DNA of 47,337 nucleotides, taken from JBQKLI01 sp012798975. GTDB lineage: Bacteria; Bacillota; Clostridia; Tissierellales; Peptoniphilaceae. The stretch is from the NCBI RefSeq assembly GCF_052116305.1, contig NZ_JBQKLI010000016.1, forward strand, positions 1 through 47,337, read 5' to 3'. Made by a program: the position numbers and the translations under genes. Within the stretch, counting starts at the first letter, position 1; the number at the start of each line of letters is the position of its first letter. Below, piece after piece: positions 16,332 through 24,935 of this stretch. A model generated the notes under the pieces. The model searched no databases, was not told where the DNA came from, and saw only the letters and a program-made list of their open reading frames with translations.

Positions 16332-17246
16332 ATGATTTATACTGTTACACTTAACCCTGCCGTGGACCTACTCCTTTATATAAAGGATCTAGACCCTGGA
16401 AAAACCCACCGCGCTCATAAAGAATATATCTTTCCCGGAGGAAAAGGAATTAATGTCAGCCGAATTCTCAACCGCTTTCACATTCCCTCTACAGCTCTAG
16501 GATTCGCAGGGGGATTTACGGGAGATCACCTTGCGGATAGGTTAAACCGAGAAGGCATCCAGACAAGATTTATTAAAACCGCTGAAAACACAAGAATCAA
16601 TATAAAAATAAAAAACGAAGCAGAAACTCAAATCAACGGCCCCGGTCCAAATCTCTCTGAAAAACAGATTCTGGATTTTCTTGCTGCATTCGATAACATT
16701 GATGAAAATGACTGGGTTGTTCTATCCGGCAGCAAACCGGCTTCTCTTCCCGAAGACTTTTATCAGACACTCGTGGAAAAACTCCATAGAAAACAGACTC
16801 CTTTTATACTGGATACTTCCGGAGAAGAACTCCGAAATGGAATTCTCAAAAAACCCTTTCTAATCAAACCGAACCAGGAAGAGCTGGAGGAGCTCTTCGG
16901 AAAAAAACACAATACTATGGAAGATTATCTTCATTCTGGCAGAAAACTTCTCGAAATGGGCGCTCAAAATGCCCTTATTTCCCTTGGACAGGAAGGATCT
17001 CTCTTTTTTGCAGATGACAATATCTATAAAGCCCGGGTGCCTAAAGGCAAAGCCGTCAACAGTGTCGGTTCGGGAGATTCGATGATCGGGGGCTTTTTAG
17101 CGAAGTATCTCGAAAAGAAAGATCTTTTAGAATCCTTCCGATATGGAAATATGGCAGGGGCCGCTACTGCTTTCACAGAAGACCTGGCAAGCTGTGAGGA
17201 AATTCTCTCCTTCAAAAAAGATATTACAATAGAAAAAATAAAATAA
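16332..17246 (+). CDS. fruK: 1-phosphofructokinase / tagatose-6-phosphate kinase (PfkB family)
   Basis: A 304-residue PfkB-family sugar-phosphate kinase. MIYTVTLNPAVDLLLYI at the start, FPGGKGINVSRIL (34-46), and VGSGDSMIGGF near the C-terminus, with the catalytic Asp in the anion-hole motif, are typical of FruK/LacC. It would phosphorylate fructose-1-phosphate or tagatose-6-phosphate with ATP. Neither a fructose PTS permease nor a lac/tagatose operon is adjacent, so the substrate is not fixed; FruK is the more common assignment for this N-terminal signature. ATG at 16332 follows AGAGGAA. An earlier in-frame ATG at 16278 lies inside the terminator region and lacks a ribosome site. Confidence 0.82.
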   Translation: MIYTVTLNPAVDLLLYIKDLDPGKTHRAHKEYIFPGGKGINVSRILNRFHIPSTALGFAGGFTGDHLADRLNREGIQTRFIKTAENTRINIKIKNEAETQINGPGPNLSEKQILDFLAAFDNIDENDWVVLSGSKPASLPEDFYQTLVEKLHRKQTPFILDTSGEELRNGILKKPFLIKPNQEELEELFGKKHNTMEDYLHSGRKLLEMGAQNALISLGQEGSLFFADDNIYKARVPKGKAVNSVGSGDSMIGGFLAKYLEKKDLLESFRYGNMAGAATAFTEDLASCEEILSFKKDITIEKIK

Positions 17247-17267
17247 GAGGGCATTGCCCTCTTATTT
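17241..17267. terminator. Bidirectional terminator between convergent genes
   Basis: AAATAAGAGGG - CATTG - CCCTCTTATTT, shared by the kinase gene (+) and the small membrane protein gene (-). Confidence 0.82.
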
Positions 17268-17454
17268 AGTCTTTATTTTTAGCATCATACAAAAGCTTGC
17301 CGATAATAACCCCTATAAGCATCCCGATAGCAGGATGATCCCATAAGAGTCCTGCAGCGAACCCGATAATGGCACCTAGTATAATATAGGAATTTTTATC
17401 CTCTTTTTTCGGACGCTTTTCTCTTGGAAAGGTTTCGTCTTGTTTTTCTCTCAT
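17266..17454 (-). CDS. Small membrane protein with glycine-rich helices
   Basis: A 62-residue protein, unrecognised. A charged N-terminus (1-20) precedes two short hydrophobic stretches, YIILGAIIGFAAGLLW (23-38) and AIGMLIGVIIGKLLYD (42-57), rich in spaced Gly (GxxxG), suggesting a helical hairpin in the membrane. The start is well supported by AAGGAGGG 7 nt upstream. It is transcribed toward the kinase terminator and lies downstream of the XRE-desulfoferrodoxin gene by about 60 bp, so it may be co-transcribed with it. Confidence 0.7.
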   Translation of the reverse strand: MREKQDETFPREKRPKKEDKNSYIILGAIIGFAAGLLWDHPAIGMLIGVIIGKLLYDAKNKD

Positions 17455-17515
17455 GATAGACCCTCCTTATGATCTCAAATATAAAAGCTGTCTATAGGAT
17501 ATCATTTTTTTGAAA

Positions 17516-18103
17516 TTATTTTAAATATTGATAGAAAAAACCATGACGGCTGCAGTACCAGTATAAGACACCTCTGCTTAATTTTGGAAGTCTCGTTTTG
17601 AGATCCCATTCGGGATAGAGCTTTCTTATAATGGCAGTATCTCCATTGACAAAGGCTATAAAGGAAACAAAATGATCCTTTTTCATCTCATGGCTGGAGG
17701 AAATATAGTATTCGTTATCGATAATTTCCACCTTCAGCTTGTCATTTTCTTCTGCTTTTACCGCTTTAAGGTCTTCTAGTTTTCTGCCGCAGCAGGAGAT
17801 CTCTCCTTCCCCTGTAGAGGTCAAAACACTTCCGCATTGCGGACAAGTATAAAAACGTATATTTTTCATTGCATCTCCCATTCTTTCTGCCCTGTCTATT
17901 TCGCCAGACATAATACTTTCGACAGGTATTTGGAAAATCCGGGATAATTCTGTTAATAAAGATATATCCGGATATCCAAGTCCCCGTTCCCATTTCGAAA
18001 CGGCTTTATCGCTCACATAGAGAAGATCTCCCAATTCTCTTTGTGTTAAATTCTTTTCTTTTCGAAGCTTGCAGATAAGCTCTCCTATTTTTCGACTATC
18101 CAT
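17516..18103 (-). CDS. XRE helix-turn-helix regulator fused to a desulfoferrodoxin-like domain
   Basis: A 195-residue two-part protein. Residues 5-62 are an XRE/Cro helix-turn-helix (LTQRELGDLLYVSDKAVSKWERG). From residue 84 the sequence follows desulfoferrodoxin. There is a rubredoxin-like centre with Cys87-x2-Cys90 and Cys104-Cys105 (YTCPQCGS ... ISCCG). Then comes a superoxide-reductase-like part with H138-x-M-x3-H144 (SHEMKKDHFVSF) and C184-x2-H187 (YCSRHGFF), matching the HPMxxxH and CNxHG iron ligands. The upstream KHxPV histidine of true enzymes is missing, so catalysis may be lost and iron sensing favoured. It is inferred to be a redox- or superoxide-responsive regulator, divergent from the molybdenum hydroxylase operon. 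Confidence 0.8.
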   Translation of the reverse strand: MDSRKIGELICKLRKEKNLTQRELGDLLYVSDKAVSKWERGLGYPDISLLTELSRIFQIPVESIMSGEIDRAERMGDAMKNIRFYTCPQCGSVLTSTGEGEISCCGRKLEDLKAVKAEENDKLKVEIIDNEYYISSSHEMKKDHFVSFIAFVNGDTAIIRKLYPEWDLKTRLPKLSRGVLYWYCSRHGFFYQYLK

Positions 18104-18151
18104 TTTTTCACCTCTTTTTTATCTTATCAGCCTATTCTTCTCGGCACAATC

Positions 18152-18167
18152 AACTCTTAGTAGAGTT
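18152..18167. promoter_or_regulatory. Inverted repeat between the fusion regulator and the Mo-hydroxylase operon
   Basis: AACTCT - TAGT - AGAGTT, perfect 6-bp arms, about 50 bp upstream of the regulator start. Candidate operator. Confidence 0.35.
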
Positions 18168-18180
18168 TCCAGAATCCCTG

Positions 18181-18196
18181 AAACCAGTACTGGTTT
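18181..18196. promoter_or_regulatory. Perfect 16-bp palindrome AAACCAGTACTGGTTT
   Basis: An uninterrupted palindrome in the divergent promoter region, 78 bp upstream of the XRE-desulfoferrodoxin gene and 64 bp upstream of the -10 of the opposite operon. XRE dimers usually bind such palindromes, so it is a candidate operator for the adjacent regulator. No experiment is implied. Confidence 0.45.
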
Positions 18197-18256
18197 TCAA
18201 GTACTTTTCATAAAGTCCTTGCTTTTTCTAAATTTCTCCATATTTTATTTTCCTTA

Positions 18257-18265
18257 TGCTATAAT
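18257..18265 (+). promoter_or_regulatory. Extended -10 promoter of the Mo-hydroxylase operon
   Basis: TGCTATAAT, 43 bp before the first start codon of the operon; identical to the element at 15077-15085. Confidence 0.7.
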
Positions 18266-18308
18266 GAAAAAATCAGAGGGAATATTCAAAATTTGATAGG
18301 GGGAATCT

Positions 18309-19124
18309 ATGTATTCAATTAAAAAAATGGTACAACCGGACAACTTCGACGAAGCATGGGAACTGCTTCAGAAATCTCCCAGAAACGTCATTTTAGGCGG
18401 AGGTCTCTTTCTCAAGCTCGGCGAGAAATCGATCAACAAAGCTGTCGACCTGACCCATCTAGGGCTCGATTTCATCGAAAAAGTCGATGATTCTATTCGA
18501 ATCGGGTCCATGGTTTCTTTTGGACGGCTGGAAGAGCATAAACTGCTCAACGATGAAACAGGAGGGATTATACGCAAATCGCTGGAGACTATAGTTTCAA
18601 AACAGATCCGAAATATGGCAACCCTTGGCGGGTCCATTATAACTCGATTCGGTTTTTCCGATTTTCTGCCAGGTCTTCTTCTTTTAAACCCTACTTTATA
18701 TTTTTATAAATACGGGAAAATTACGTTAGAAGAATATTTTGCCTTGGAAAAACCGCTGACAAAGGATATTTTAATGGAAATTTCGATCCCTCTAAAAAAA
18801 GGAATCGGCGTCTACTGTACCCAGAAGAAAACCTACGGCGATTTTCCTATGCTTAATATGGCTTTGTTTTATACTGAAGGTCAGTACAAAATCGCTGTTG
18901 GAGCAAGGCCTGGACGAGCGATGATCGCTGAAAAAACTTCTAAATATCTTTCAGCCCATGAACTGGGCCCCTCGATACTTCAAGAAAGCCAGAAAATATT
19001 ATTGGATGAAATTCCTCTTAGTACAAACGGCAAAGCCTCTAAACGCTATCGCGAACTTTTAGCAAAAGGCCTCCTCGAGAAATGTTTAAAGGAAATAAAA
19101 AATGAAAATCGATATAGTTGTTAA
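18309..19124 (+). CDS. Molybdenum hydroxylase, FAD-binding subunit (XdhB/CoxM type)
   Basis: The 271-residue medium subunit of a xanthine-dehydrogenase-family enzyme, passing electrons from the FeS subunit to FAD/NAD. NVILGGGLFLKLG (25-37) is the flavin pyrophosphate loop, and RNMATLGGSIITRFGFSDFLPGLL is the second FAD motif. It is followed by a shortened CO-dehydrogenase flavoprotein C-terminal domain. ATG follows GGGGGAATCT. First gene of a three-gene operon; its end overlaps the next start by 23 bp. The substrate (purine, nicotinate, aldehyde or other) cannot be set from this subunit. Confidence 0.87.
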   Translation: MYSIKKMVQPDNFDEAWELLQKSPRNVILGGGLFLKLGEKSINKAVDLTHLGLDFIEKVDDSIRIGSMVSFGRLEEHKLLNDETGGIIRKSLETIVSKQIRNMATLGGSIITRFGFSDFLPGLLLLNPTLYFYKYGKITLEEYFALEKPLTKDILMEISIPLKKGIGVYCTQKKTYGDFPMLNMALFYTEGQYKIAVGARPGRAMIAEKTSKYLSAHELGPSILQESQKILLDEIPLSTNGKASKRYRELLAKGLLEKCLKEIKNENRYSC

Positions 19125-19563
19125 CAAATCCCTATTATCCACCCATGTTGACCCGGATGAAACTTTATTAGAAGTGCTGCGAAAAAAAGGCTATACCAGT
19201 GTAAAACAAGGCTGCGATACCTCAAACTGCGGACTGTGTACCGTATGGCTTGATGGAACTCCTATTCTCTCCTGCTCTTATCTAGCTGTTAGAGCAGAGG
19301 GAAAAGAAGTCACAACCTTGGAAGGAATAAAGGAAGAAGCTCAAAAGTTCGGTGCATTTCTTTCCGAAGAAGGGGGCGAGCAGTGCGGCTTCTGCAGTCC
19401 TGGGCTGATTATGAATGTGGTGTATTTAAAAAAGAATTTCACGAATCCTTCAGAAGATGAAATCAACACCTTCCTAGCAGGCAATTTGTGCCGCTGTACC
19501 GGTTATTCTTCCCAAATGAGAGCTATAAAAAAATATTGCGAGTGTGATTATGACAACATTTAA
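19102..19563 (+). CDS. Molybdenum hydroxylase, [2Fe-2S] subunit (XdhC/CoxS type)
   Basis: A 153-residue small subunit with two [2Fe-2S] clusters. The plant-ferredoxin-like N-terminal cluster has Cys38, Cys43, Cys46 and Cys58 (GCDTSNCGLCTVWLDG). The helical C-terminal cluster has Cys95, Cys98, Cys130 and Cys132 (GEQCGFCSPG ... LCRCTGY). All eight ligands are present. Start and end overlap the neighbours (23 and 20 bp), so translation is coupled and the three subunits should be made together. Confidence 0.92.
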   Translation: MKIDIVVNKSLLSTHVDPDETLLEVLRKKGYTSVKQGCDTSNCGLCTVWLDGTPILSCSYLAVRAEGKEVTTLEGIKEEAQKFGAFLSEEGGEQCGFCSPGLIMNVVYLKKNFTNPSEDEINTFLAGNLCRCTGYSSQMRAIKKYCECDYDNI

Positions 19564-21916
19564 ATCAAAGATATCCGCCGAAAATATCGAAACCAAAAAC
19601 AAAAATTTTAATTCAAAAAAAATAGGTTTAGACTATTCCCAAAAGAAGCTGGATGCCGACTCCATTATTCTGGGACAGGCAAAATATACCGACGACTTAA
19701 CAGATCGCAATACTTTGATTATAAAAATCTTAAGAAGTCCTTATGCTTCAGCAGAAATTAAGAATATCGATACATCCCAAGCACTTAAAATTGACGGCAT
19801 CGTAGACATCTATACCTATGAAGATGTACCGAAGTCTAGATTTACCCTCGCAGGCCAATCCTATCCGGAAGCCTCCGCTTATGACCGTTTAATTCTCGAT
19901 AAAGAGCTGCGTTATGTAGGAGATCCGGTCTGTCTTGTCGTAGGGAAGAACGAAAAAGCCTGCAATCAGGCCTTAAAAAGAATCAAAGTAGTATACGATA
20001 TTAAAGAACCTGTCCTCGACTATAAAACAGCTCAAGACCATCAAAACATCATTCACGACAAGGATGGAACATTCTTCAAACTACCGCAGAAAGTCAGCGG
20101 CTGCGATATCACACGAAATCTTACTGCTGATTTTGAAAGAAGTTTCGGCGAAGATCCAGAGGAAGTTTTTTCAAAATGCGATCATGTTATCGAGCGAACA
20201 TACGAATGCCAGGCACAAGCCCACTGCATGATGGAAACTTACCGCTCCTATGCTTATATGGATCAGTGGAATCGTCTAACTGTAGTCTCCTCAACCCAGG
20301 TCCCTTTCCATATAAAAAGACAGCTTGCCATCGCCCTAGACATTCCCGCTTCCAGAATCCGAATAATAAAGCCCCGTGTAGGGGGAGGATTCGGAGGGAA
20401 ACAGTCCTCCGTTACAGAAACCTATGCAGGTTTTGTCACCTTGATGACAGGAAGAGCTTCCAAAATTGTCTTGTCTAGAAAAGAGACCTTTGCTGCCACA
20501 AACACCCGACACGCTATGGAGCTTACTGTAAAAATGGGCGCCTCCAAAGAAGGGAGGATTGAGGCCATTGATATGACTGTCCTCTCCGATCAGGGCGCTT
20601 ACGGCGAACATTCTTATACCACCTTAAATGCTGTAGGAGAAAAATCACTTCCTCTTTATAATAAAGTCCGTTCTGTCCGTTTCCGAGGGAAAGCCGTCTA
20701 TACCAACAAAGTTCCCGGAGGAGCTTTTCGGGGATACGGTGCTACCCAAGGAATTTATGCACTGGAGTGCTGTGTCAACGAGATGGCAAAAGAGCTTGAT
20801 ATGGATCCTATAGAACTCCGCCTTTTAAATATCAGCGGCGAAGGCGAAACAACTTTAGCTTACGGAAAAACTATAAACAGTTCAAAGTTGAAAGAATGTA
20901 TTCTAAAAGGTAGAGAAATGATCCGATGGGATGAAAAGTACCCATCCTATACTGCCAAAGAAGGCAAGATCCGTTCCATCGGAATGGCCATCGCTATGCA
21001 GGGTTCCGGTATTGCAAATATCGACAGCGCTTCTGCTGAAATCCGACTAAACGAAACAGGAGATTACACCCTTTTAATGAGCGATACAGACTGCGGTACA
21101 GGATCGGATACAATACTGACCCAGATGGCCGCCGAGGAATTGGGCTGCGAGATCGAAAAGATTACCCCGATCACTGCGGATACCGATACAACGCCTTTCG
21201 ATCCCGGCTGCTACGCTTCCAGCGGAACCTATGTCACAGGAAACGCCGTTAAAAATGCATGTGAAAACTTAAAAGAAAACATTTTGAAAGAAGCTTCTGA
21301 ACGATATAGCGTCTCTTTAGAAAAACTGACATTATCCGAAGAAAACATCTATCATGAAGACAGCCTTCTCTGTACAGTAGCTGAAATGGCTGCAGAGCTT
21401 ACAAAAGGTGTTAACGGCAAACTTCTAAACGGCATCGGAAGCTTCGGCTCCTCCATCTCCCCTTCTCCTTATATGGCAGGATTTGTAGAAACGGAACTGG
21501 ATCCTTTGACAGGGGAAGTAAAGGTAATCGACTACAAAGCTGTTATCGACTGCGGAACCGTGATTAACAAAAACTTAGCCGTAGTCCAAACAGAAGGCGG
21601 TATTATGCAGGGCATCGGTTTTGCTCTCTATGAAGAAGTCCGATACGATGACAAAGGAAAGCTTCTAACAAGAGACTTTTCCTCTTATAATCTTCCTACC
21701 AGAAAAGAAAGCACCTCTATCGAAACAGCCTTTGAAGAAAGCTACGAACCTACAGGACCCTATGGGGCAAAATCCATCGGAGAACTGGTGATGAACACCC
21801 CTGCTCCTGCGATTACCCAAGCAGTCTATAACGCAACAGGAGCCGTTTTTAGAAAACTTCCCATCACAAGCGAAGAAATACTGTTAACCTTGGATGAAAT
21901 GAAAAATAAAGAATAA
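19544..21916 (+). CDS. Molybdenum hydroxylase, molybdopterin-binding subunit
   Basis: The 790-residue large subunit carrying Mo and the catalytic site. Family motifs include GGGFGGKQSSVTETYAGF and PGGAFRGYGATQGIYALE in the substrate and Mo half, PGCYASSGTYVTGNAV, and the base-catalyst motif GAKSIGE with Glu747. Frame start is GTG 19544 or ATG 19550; neither has a strong ribosome site, which fits coupling to the upstream gene. The family spans xanthine, nicotinate, CO and aldehyde oxidation, so I leave the substrate open. In selenium users some members carry a labile Se ligand, but the yqeB/yqeC-type maturation genes that would hint at this are not here. A terminator follows. Confidence 0.9.
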   Translation: MIMTTFKSKISAENIETKNKNFNSKKIGLDYSQKKLDADSIILGQAKYTDDLTDRNTLIIKILRSPYASAEIKNIDTSQALKIDGIVDIYTYEDVPKSRFTLAGQSYPEASAYDRLILDKELRYVGDPVCLVVGKNEKACNQALKRIKVVYDIKEPVLDYKTAQDHQNIIHDKDGTFFKLPQKVSGCDITRNLTADFERSFGEDPEEVFSKCDHVIERTYECQAQAHCMMETYRSYAYMDQWNRLTVVSSTQVPFHIKRQLAIALDIPASRIRIIKPRVGGGFGGKQSSVTETYAGFVTLMTGRASKIVLSRKETFAATNTRHAMELTVKMGASKEGRIEAIDMTVLSDQGAYGEHSYTTLNAVGEKSLPLYNKVRSVRFRGKAVYTNKVPGGAFRGYGATQGIYALECCVNEMAKELDMDPIELRLLNISGEGETTLAYGKTINSSKLKECILKGREMIRWDEKYPSYTAKEGKIRSIGMAIAMQGSGIANIDSASAEIRLNETGDYTLLMSDTDCGTGSDTILTQMAAEELGCEIEKITPITADTDTTPFDPGCYASSGTYVTGNAVKNACENLKENILKEASERYSVSLEKLTLSEENIYHEDSLLCTVAEMAAELTKGVNGKLLNGIGSFGSSISPSPYMAGFVETELDPLTGEVKVIDYKAVIDCGTVINKNLAVVQTEGGIMQGIGFALYEEVRYDDKGKLLTRDFSSYNLPTRKESTSIETAFEESYEPTGPYGAKSIGELVMNTPAPAITQAVYNATGAVFRKLPITSEEILLTLDEMKNKE

Positions 21917-21922
21917 AAAGGC

Positions 21923-21956
21923 AAAAGGCTTGAAGAAAATCTTCAAGCCTTTTACC
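21923..21956 (+). terminator. Terminator of the Mo-hydroxylase operon
   Basis: AAAAGGCTTGAAGA / TCTTCAAGCCTTTT, loop of 3-4 nt. Confidence 0.88.
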
Positions 21957-22091
21957 TTTTAATAGAAAACGCTAGTTAGGTCTAGCTCATGCCACTCATT
22001 TCCTAATGACGGTGAATTTCCGTTCTTGGTTAGAAATGATCGTCCACCCTTCTTTTCTAGAGCTCTCCATATTTTTTCCAAGCTCTCTAAA

Positions 22092-22568
22092 TTATTTATG
22101 ATAGTTCTCGTTATTGTTGATTTTACAAACACGATAGATCTGTTCTAATAAAACGATCCGCATCAGCTGATGAGGCAGTGTCATCTTTGAAAAAGAAAGA
22201 TTTAAATCGCCTCTTTCTTTTACGTCTGGATGAAGTCCATGGGAAGATCCGATAATAAAAGAGAACCCTCCGTAGCCGTCTACTTCTTTTTCTTTTACAA
22301 ATTTTGCCAAAGCCTCGCTGGCAAACTGTTTCCCTTCTACGGCTAGTACGATGCAAAAATCTTTATCGATCTTTTCCAGAATCTTTCGGCTCTCTTTTTC
22401 TAAAGCCTGCTCGATTTCTTTTTCTGAAGGATTCTGTCCCAGATTCTCCTCTTTTATCTCTATAATTTCTATCTTTCCGTAGCCTGAAAGCCTCTTTCCA
22501 TATTCTTTCTGGGCTTCAACAAGATATTTTTCTTTCAAGTTTCCTACTGTAATAATCTTATTATTCAT
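22092..22568 (-). CDS. rlmH: 23S rRNA (pseudouridine-1915-N3)-methyltransferase RlmH
   Basis: A SPOUT-class methyltransferase that methylates pseudouridine 1915 of 23S rRNA in 70S ribosomes. The 158-residue length is standard. LAVEGKQFASEALAKFV, FSFIIGSSHGL (trefoil-knot S-adenosylmethionine loop) and LNLSFSKMTLPHQLMRIVLLEQIYR are diagnostic, with the conserved HQLMRIVLLEQIYRA-type helix (final Ala is Val). It follows walJ by 3 bp, the usual Firmicute order, though htrA is absent from between them. The C-terminus NENYHK matches the conserved YH ending. Confidence 0.96.
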   Translation of the reverse strand: MNNKIITVGNLKEKYLVEAQKEYGKRLSGYGKIEIIEIKEENLGQNPSEKEIEQALEKESRKILEKIDKDFCIVLAVEGKQFASEALAKFVKEKEVDGYGGFSFIIGSSHGLHPDVKERGDLNLSFSKMTLPHQLMRIVLLEQIYRVCKINNNENYHK

Positions 22569-22571
22569 CTT

Positions 22572-23369
22572 CTACTCCAATTCAATAATCCCGCTGGCAT
22601 AAGACCGATTGGCCACGGTCATATCGATATCTCTTTCTGTATCCAGCCCTAAAGACAAAAGATAATTGTTTACCGTATTAAATGCAACTCTTGGAGAATT
22701 GTTTTCGCTGCTCAAGTGTGCTAAAAAAACTTTCTCTCCACTTCCCTGAAGCACATCTCCTAAAAGCCTTCCACAGTCATCATTGGAAAGATGGCCTTTT
22801 GACGAAAGGATTCTTTGCTTAAGCCGATAAGGATATATTCCATTTTTAAGCATGGCGATATCGTGATTGGATTCCACAAAAAAGATATCCGATCCTCGTA
22901 TCGAGTCCATCATCTCTGTATTATAAAGACCTGTATCTGTAAGGAGACTGATCTTTTTCTCCCCTTTTTGAATGATATATCCGCAGGCTTCTGCACTGTC
23001 GTGAGAGGTGGTAACCGGAAGTATGTCTAAATCCCTAAGACCGAAATACAGATCGTTTTTAAAGATTAGAATATTATCTTCATCAATCTTGCCTATTTTA
23101 TTTGTCATGGCACACCATGTGCCTTCATTTGCTATGACAGGGATACGATAACGTCTGCTCAAGACCCCCACACCTTTAATATGGTCTGAATGTTCATGAG
23201 TTACGAGTATCGCATCCAGTTCAGAAGGATCCACATCGATGGAATCAAGCAGCTTCTCCACCTGCTTGCCGCTGAAGCCTGCATCGATTAAAATTTTTGA
23301 CCGGTCGCTCTCAACATAAATACAGTTCCCGCTGGAACCGCTGGAAAGCGAACAAAAACGTAAACTCAT
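22572..23369 (-). CDS. walJ: MBL-fold metallohydrolase of the WalJ/YycJ (VicX) type
   Basis: A 265-residue metallo-beta-lactamase-fold protein. LSSGSSGNCIYVE (8-20) and the metal-binding TH58-x-H60-x-D62-H63 motif (THEHSDHIKG) are intact, and GHLSNDDCG is conserved in YycJ. In Bacillus the gene belongs to the walRK operon and is linked to DNA repair and cell division timing. The two-component genes are not adjacent here. It is directly upstream of rlmH, which supports the assignment. Confidence 0.9.
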   Translation of the reverse strand: MSLRFCSLSSGSSGNCIYVESDRSKILIDAGFSGKQVEKLLDSIDVDPSELDAILVTHEHSDHIKGVGVLSRRYRIPVIANEGTWCAMTNKIGKIDEDNILIFKNDLYFGLRDLDILPVTTSHDSAEACGYIIQKGEKKISLLTDTGLYNTEMMDSIRGSDIFFVESNHDIAMLKNGIYPYRLKQRILSSKGHLSNDDCGRLLGDVLQGSGEKVFLAHLSSENNSPRVAFNTVNNYLLSLGLDTERDIDMTVANRSYASGIIELE

Positions 23370-23464
23370 TTTTCCCTCCCTAATATAGAAACATATTTTA
23401 ATGTCGTAGTTTTATTGTATACCCTTTTTAACCTAGTTAAAAGCAGTATAATGAATTCTCTATA

Positions 23465-23496
23465 AAAAAAGCACCGTACCCGACGATGCTTTTAAA
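23465..23496 (-). terminator. Terminator after the O-antigen-ligase-like gene
   Basis: AAAAGCA-C-CGT / ACG-A-TGCTTTT with one mismatch, before a T-rich stretch on the minus strand. Confidence 0.7.
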
Positions 23497-23504
23497 TCTT
23501 TAGT

Positions 23505-24752
23505 TTATAACTTGCTCTTTTCTTCTTCACTGTAAACAACTTTTCCCTTGCAGCTTTTCACCACCACAGGAATATTATTCCGGCTCAAAACCCTCGCATC
23601 TGCTTTTTCTTCCATCGGGTACAGCTTTCCCATGGATATTGCAAAAACAAAATAGATAAAAGCTGTCTGGTGCCAGAATATCGTCACATCCACCATACCG
23701 TGGATAATAATAACCGCTGTTAAAAACAAGATTACAGTATAATAAGGAGATTTTTTTGCATGATGAACCTCATCTCGTATTCTCTTCGCAAAAGGAAAAA
23801 TCAACGCTATTCCCATTACTCCGAAATTTACAAGCCCGTCTAAAATAATATTATGGCTGTGATGAACCACCCGAGAACCGATGCTGTGCACTTCACTGTG
23901 TATCCCTAAAGGGCCAACCCCTGTAAGCCAGTTCTGGTCAATAATATGAAGCGCTTCTCTCCAGATTTTTTCTCTAAGACCTACTGCATGCTCCATCGTT
24001 CCAAAACGAGGAAACAGTCCTGTTTCTCCGATGATATTAATCCCGATAAAAAGGGCAATCCCCACTTCGATCCAGCCGATCTTTGTTTTTGTCAGTTTTA
24101 AATTCATTAAAACCAATAACAGCACAGCTGTTGCAAGTCCCGACCTGGATCCTGTTAAAATAAGCGCCCCGAATGCTAATATCGTTAAACAGATATACAG
24201 AACTCTATGAATCTTTTTCTTAGATTTGTGAGCCAAATAGCCTGTTACGATAATCATCATCTCGCAGACCATGGCATAATAATTAGAATTAAAATAGTTT
24301 GAAATCTCTCTATTTTCTGCAGAATACTCCGCCAATGCCATTAAAGACATATCGTTTTGCAGAAATAGAATTCCATATTTTGCTATTGTCGCTATAAAAG
24401 TAAGACCCGTCATAATAACGATCACTCGAATCGAATCTTTAAATAAAGTCTTTGTTAATTTGTTTCGGTAAAACAAGAAAAACATACAAAAGATCAAAAT
24501 CCCAATACTTGCCATAAGTCCATAGCTATTTTGGTGAATAACAGACACAACGATGGAATAGACGATAAACACAAAAAGAAACTTTGTGCGGGCTATTTCC
24601 TTTACTATTTTTCCTATTTGATTTGTATATATATAATAGAATAGATTAAAAGCCAAAAATGCAAAACCTATATAAAAAGGCAGATACATTGCAATACAGG
24701 TAATGATAATCAGTTTTTCATCCATATCATAATTTTTAAACCGCTCTAACAT
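23505..24752 (-). CDS. O-antigen ligase / Wzy-like polytopic membrane protein
   Basis: A 415-residue protein with about ten membrane helices and one larger extracellular loop. That loop, about residues 265-315, contains WLTGVGPLGIHSEVHSIGSR and VVHHSHNIILDGLVNFG. The GxGP...HxHN arrangement is the signature of the O-antigen ligase/polymerase superfamily (Wzy_C), whose members move lipid-linked glycans. The organism is Gram-positive-like, so a role in teichoic-type or capsular polymer attachment, or bicarbonate transport as once proposed for relatives, is possible. There are no glycosyltransferases nearby. ATG at 24752 follows GAGGA; the longer upstream frame has no ribosome site. Confidence 0.82.
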   Translation of the reverse strand: MLERFKNYDMDEKLIIITCIAMYLPFYIGFAFLAFNLFYYIYTNQIGKIVKEIARTKFLFVFIVYSIVVSVIHQNSYGLMASIGILIFCMFFLFYRNKLTKTLFKDSIRVIVIMTGLTFIATIAKYGILFLQNDMSLMALAEYSAENREISNYFNSNYYAMVCEMMIIVTGYLAHKSKKKIHRVLYICLTILAFGALILTGSRSGLATAVLLLVLMNLKLTKTKIGWIEVGIALFIGINIIGETGLFPRFGTMEHAVGLREKIWREALHIIDQNWLTGVGPLGIHSEVHSIGSRVVHHSHNIILDGLVNFGVMGIALIFPFAKRIRDEVHHAKKSPYYTVILFLTAVIIIHGMVDVTIFWHQTAFIYFVFAISMGKLYPMEEKADARVLSRNNIPVVVKSCKGKVVYSEEEKSKL

Positions 24753-24935
24753 AATCTGTCCTCGCTCAAGTTTTATGTTCCTTTGAATAGATGGCAATAT
24801 TAATAGTACAATATTATATTATACACAATTCTTCATGCAATTGAAATAAAAAGTTCACATTATCTTCATATTTCTTCATATTTTACACCAGATTATTTCC
24901 CTCTTAAACAGCATTGATGCAAAAGCAGGTTTTCC

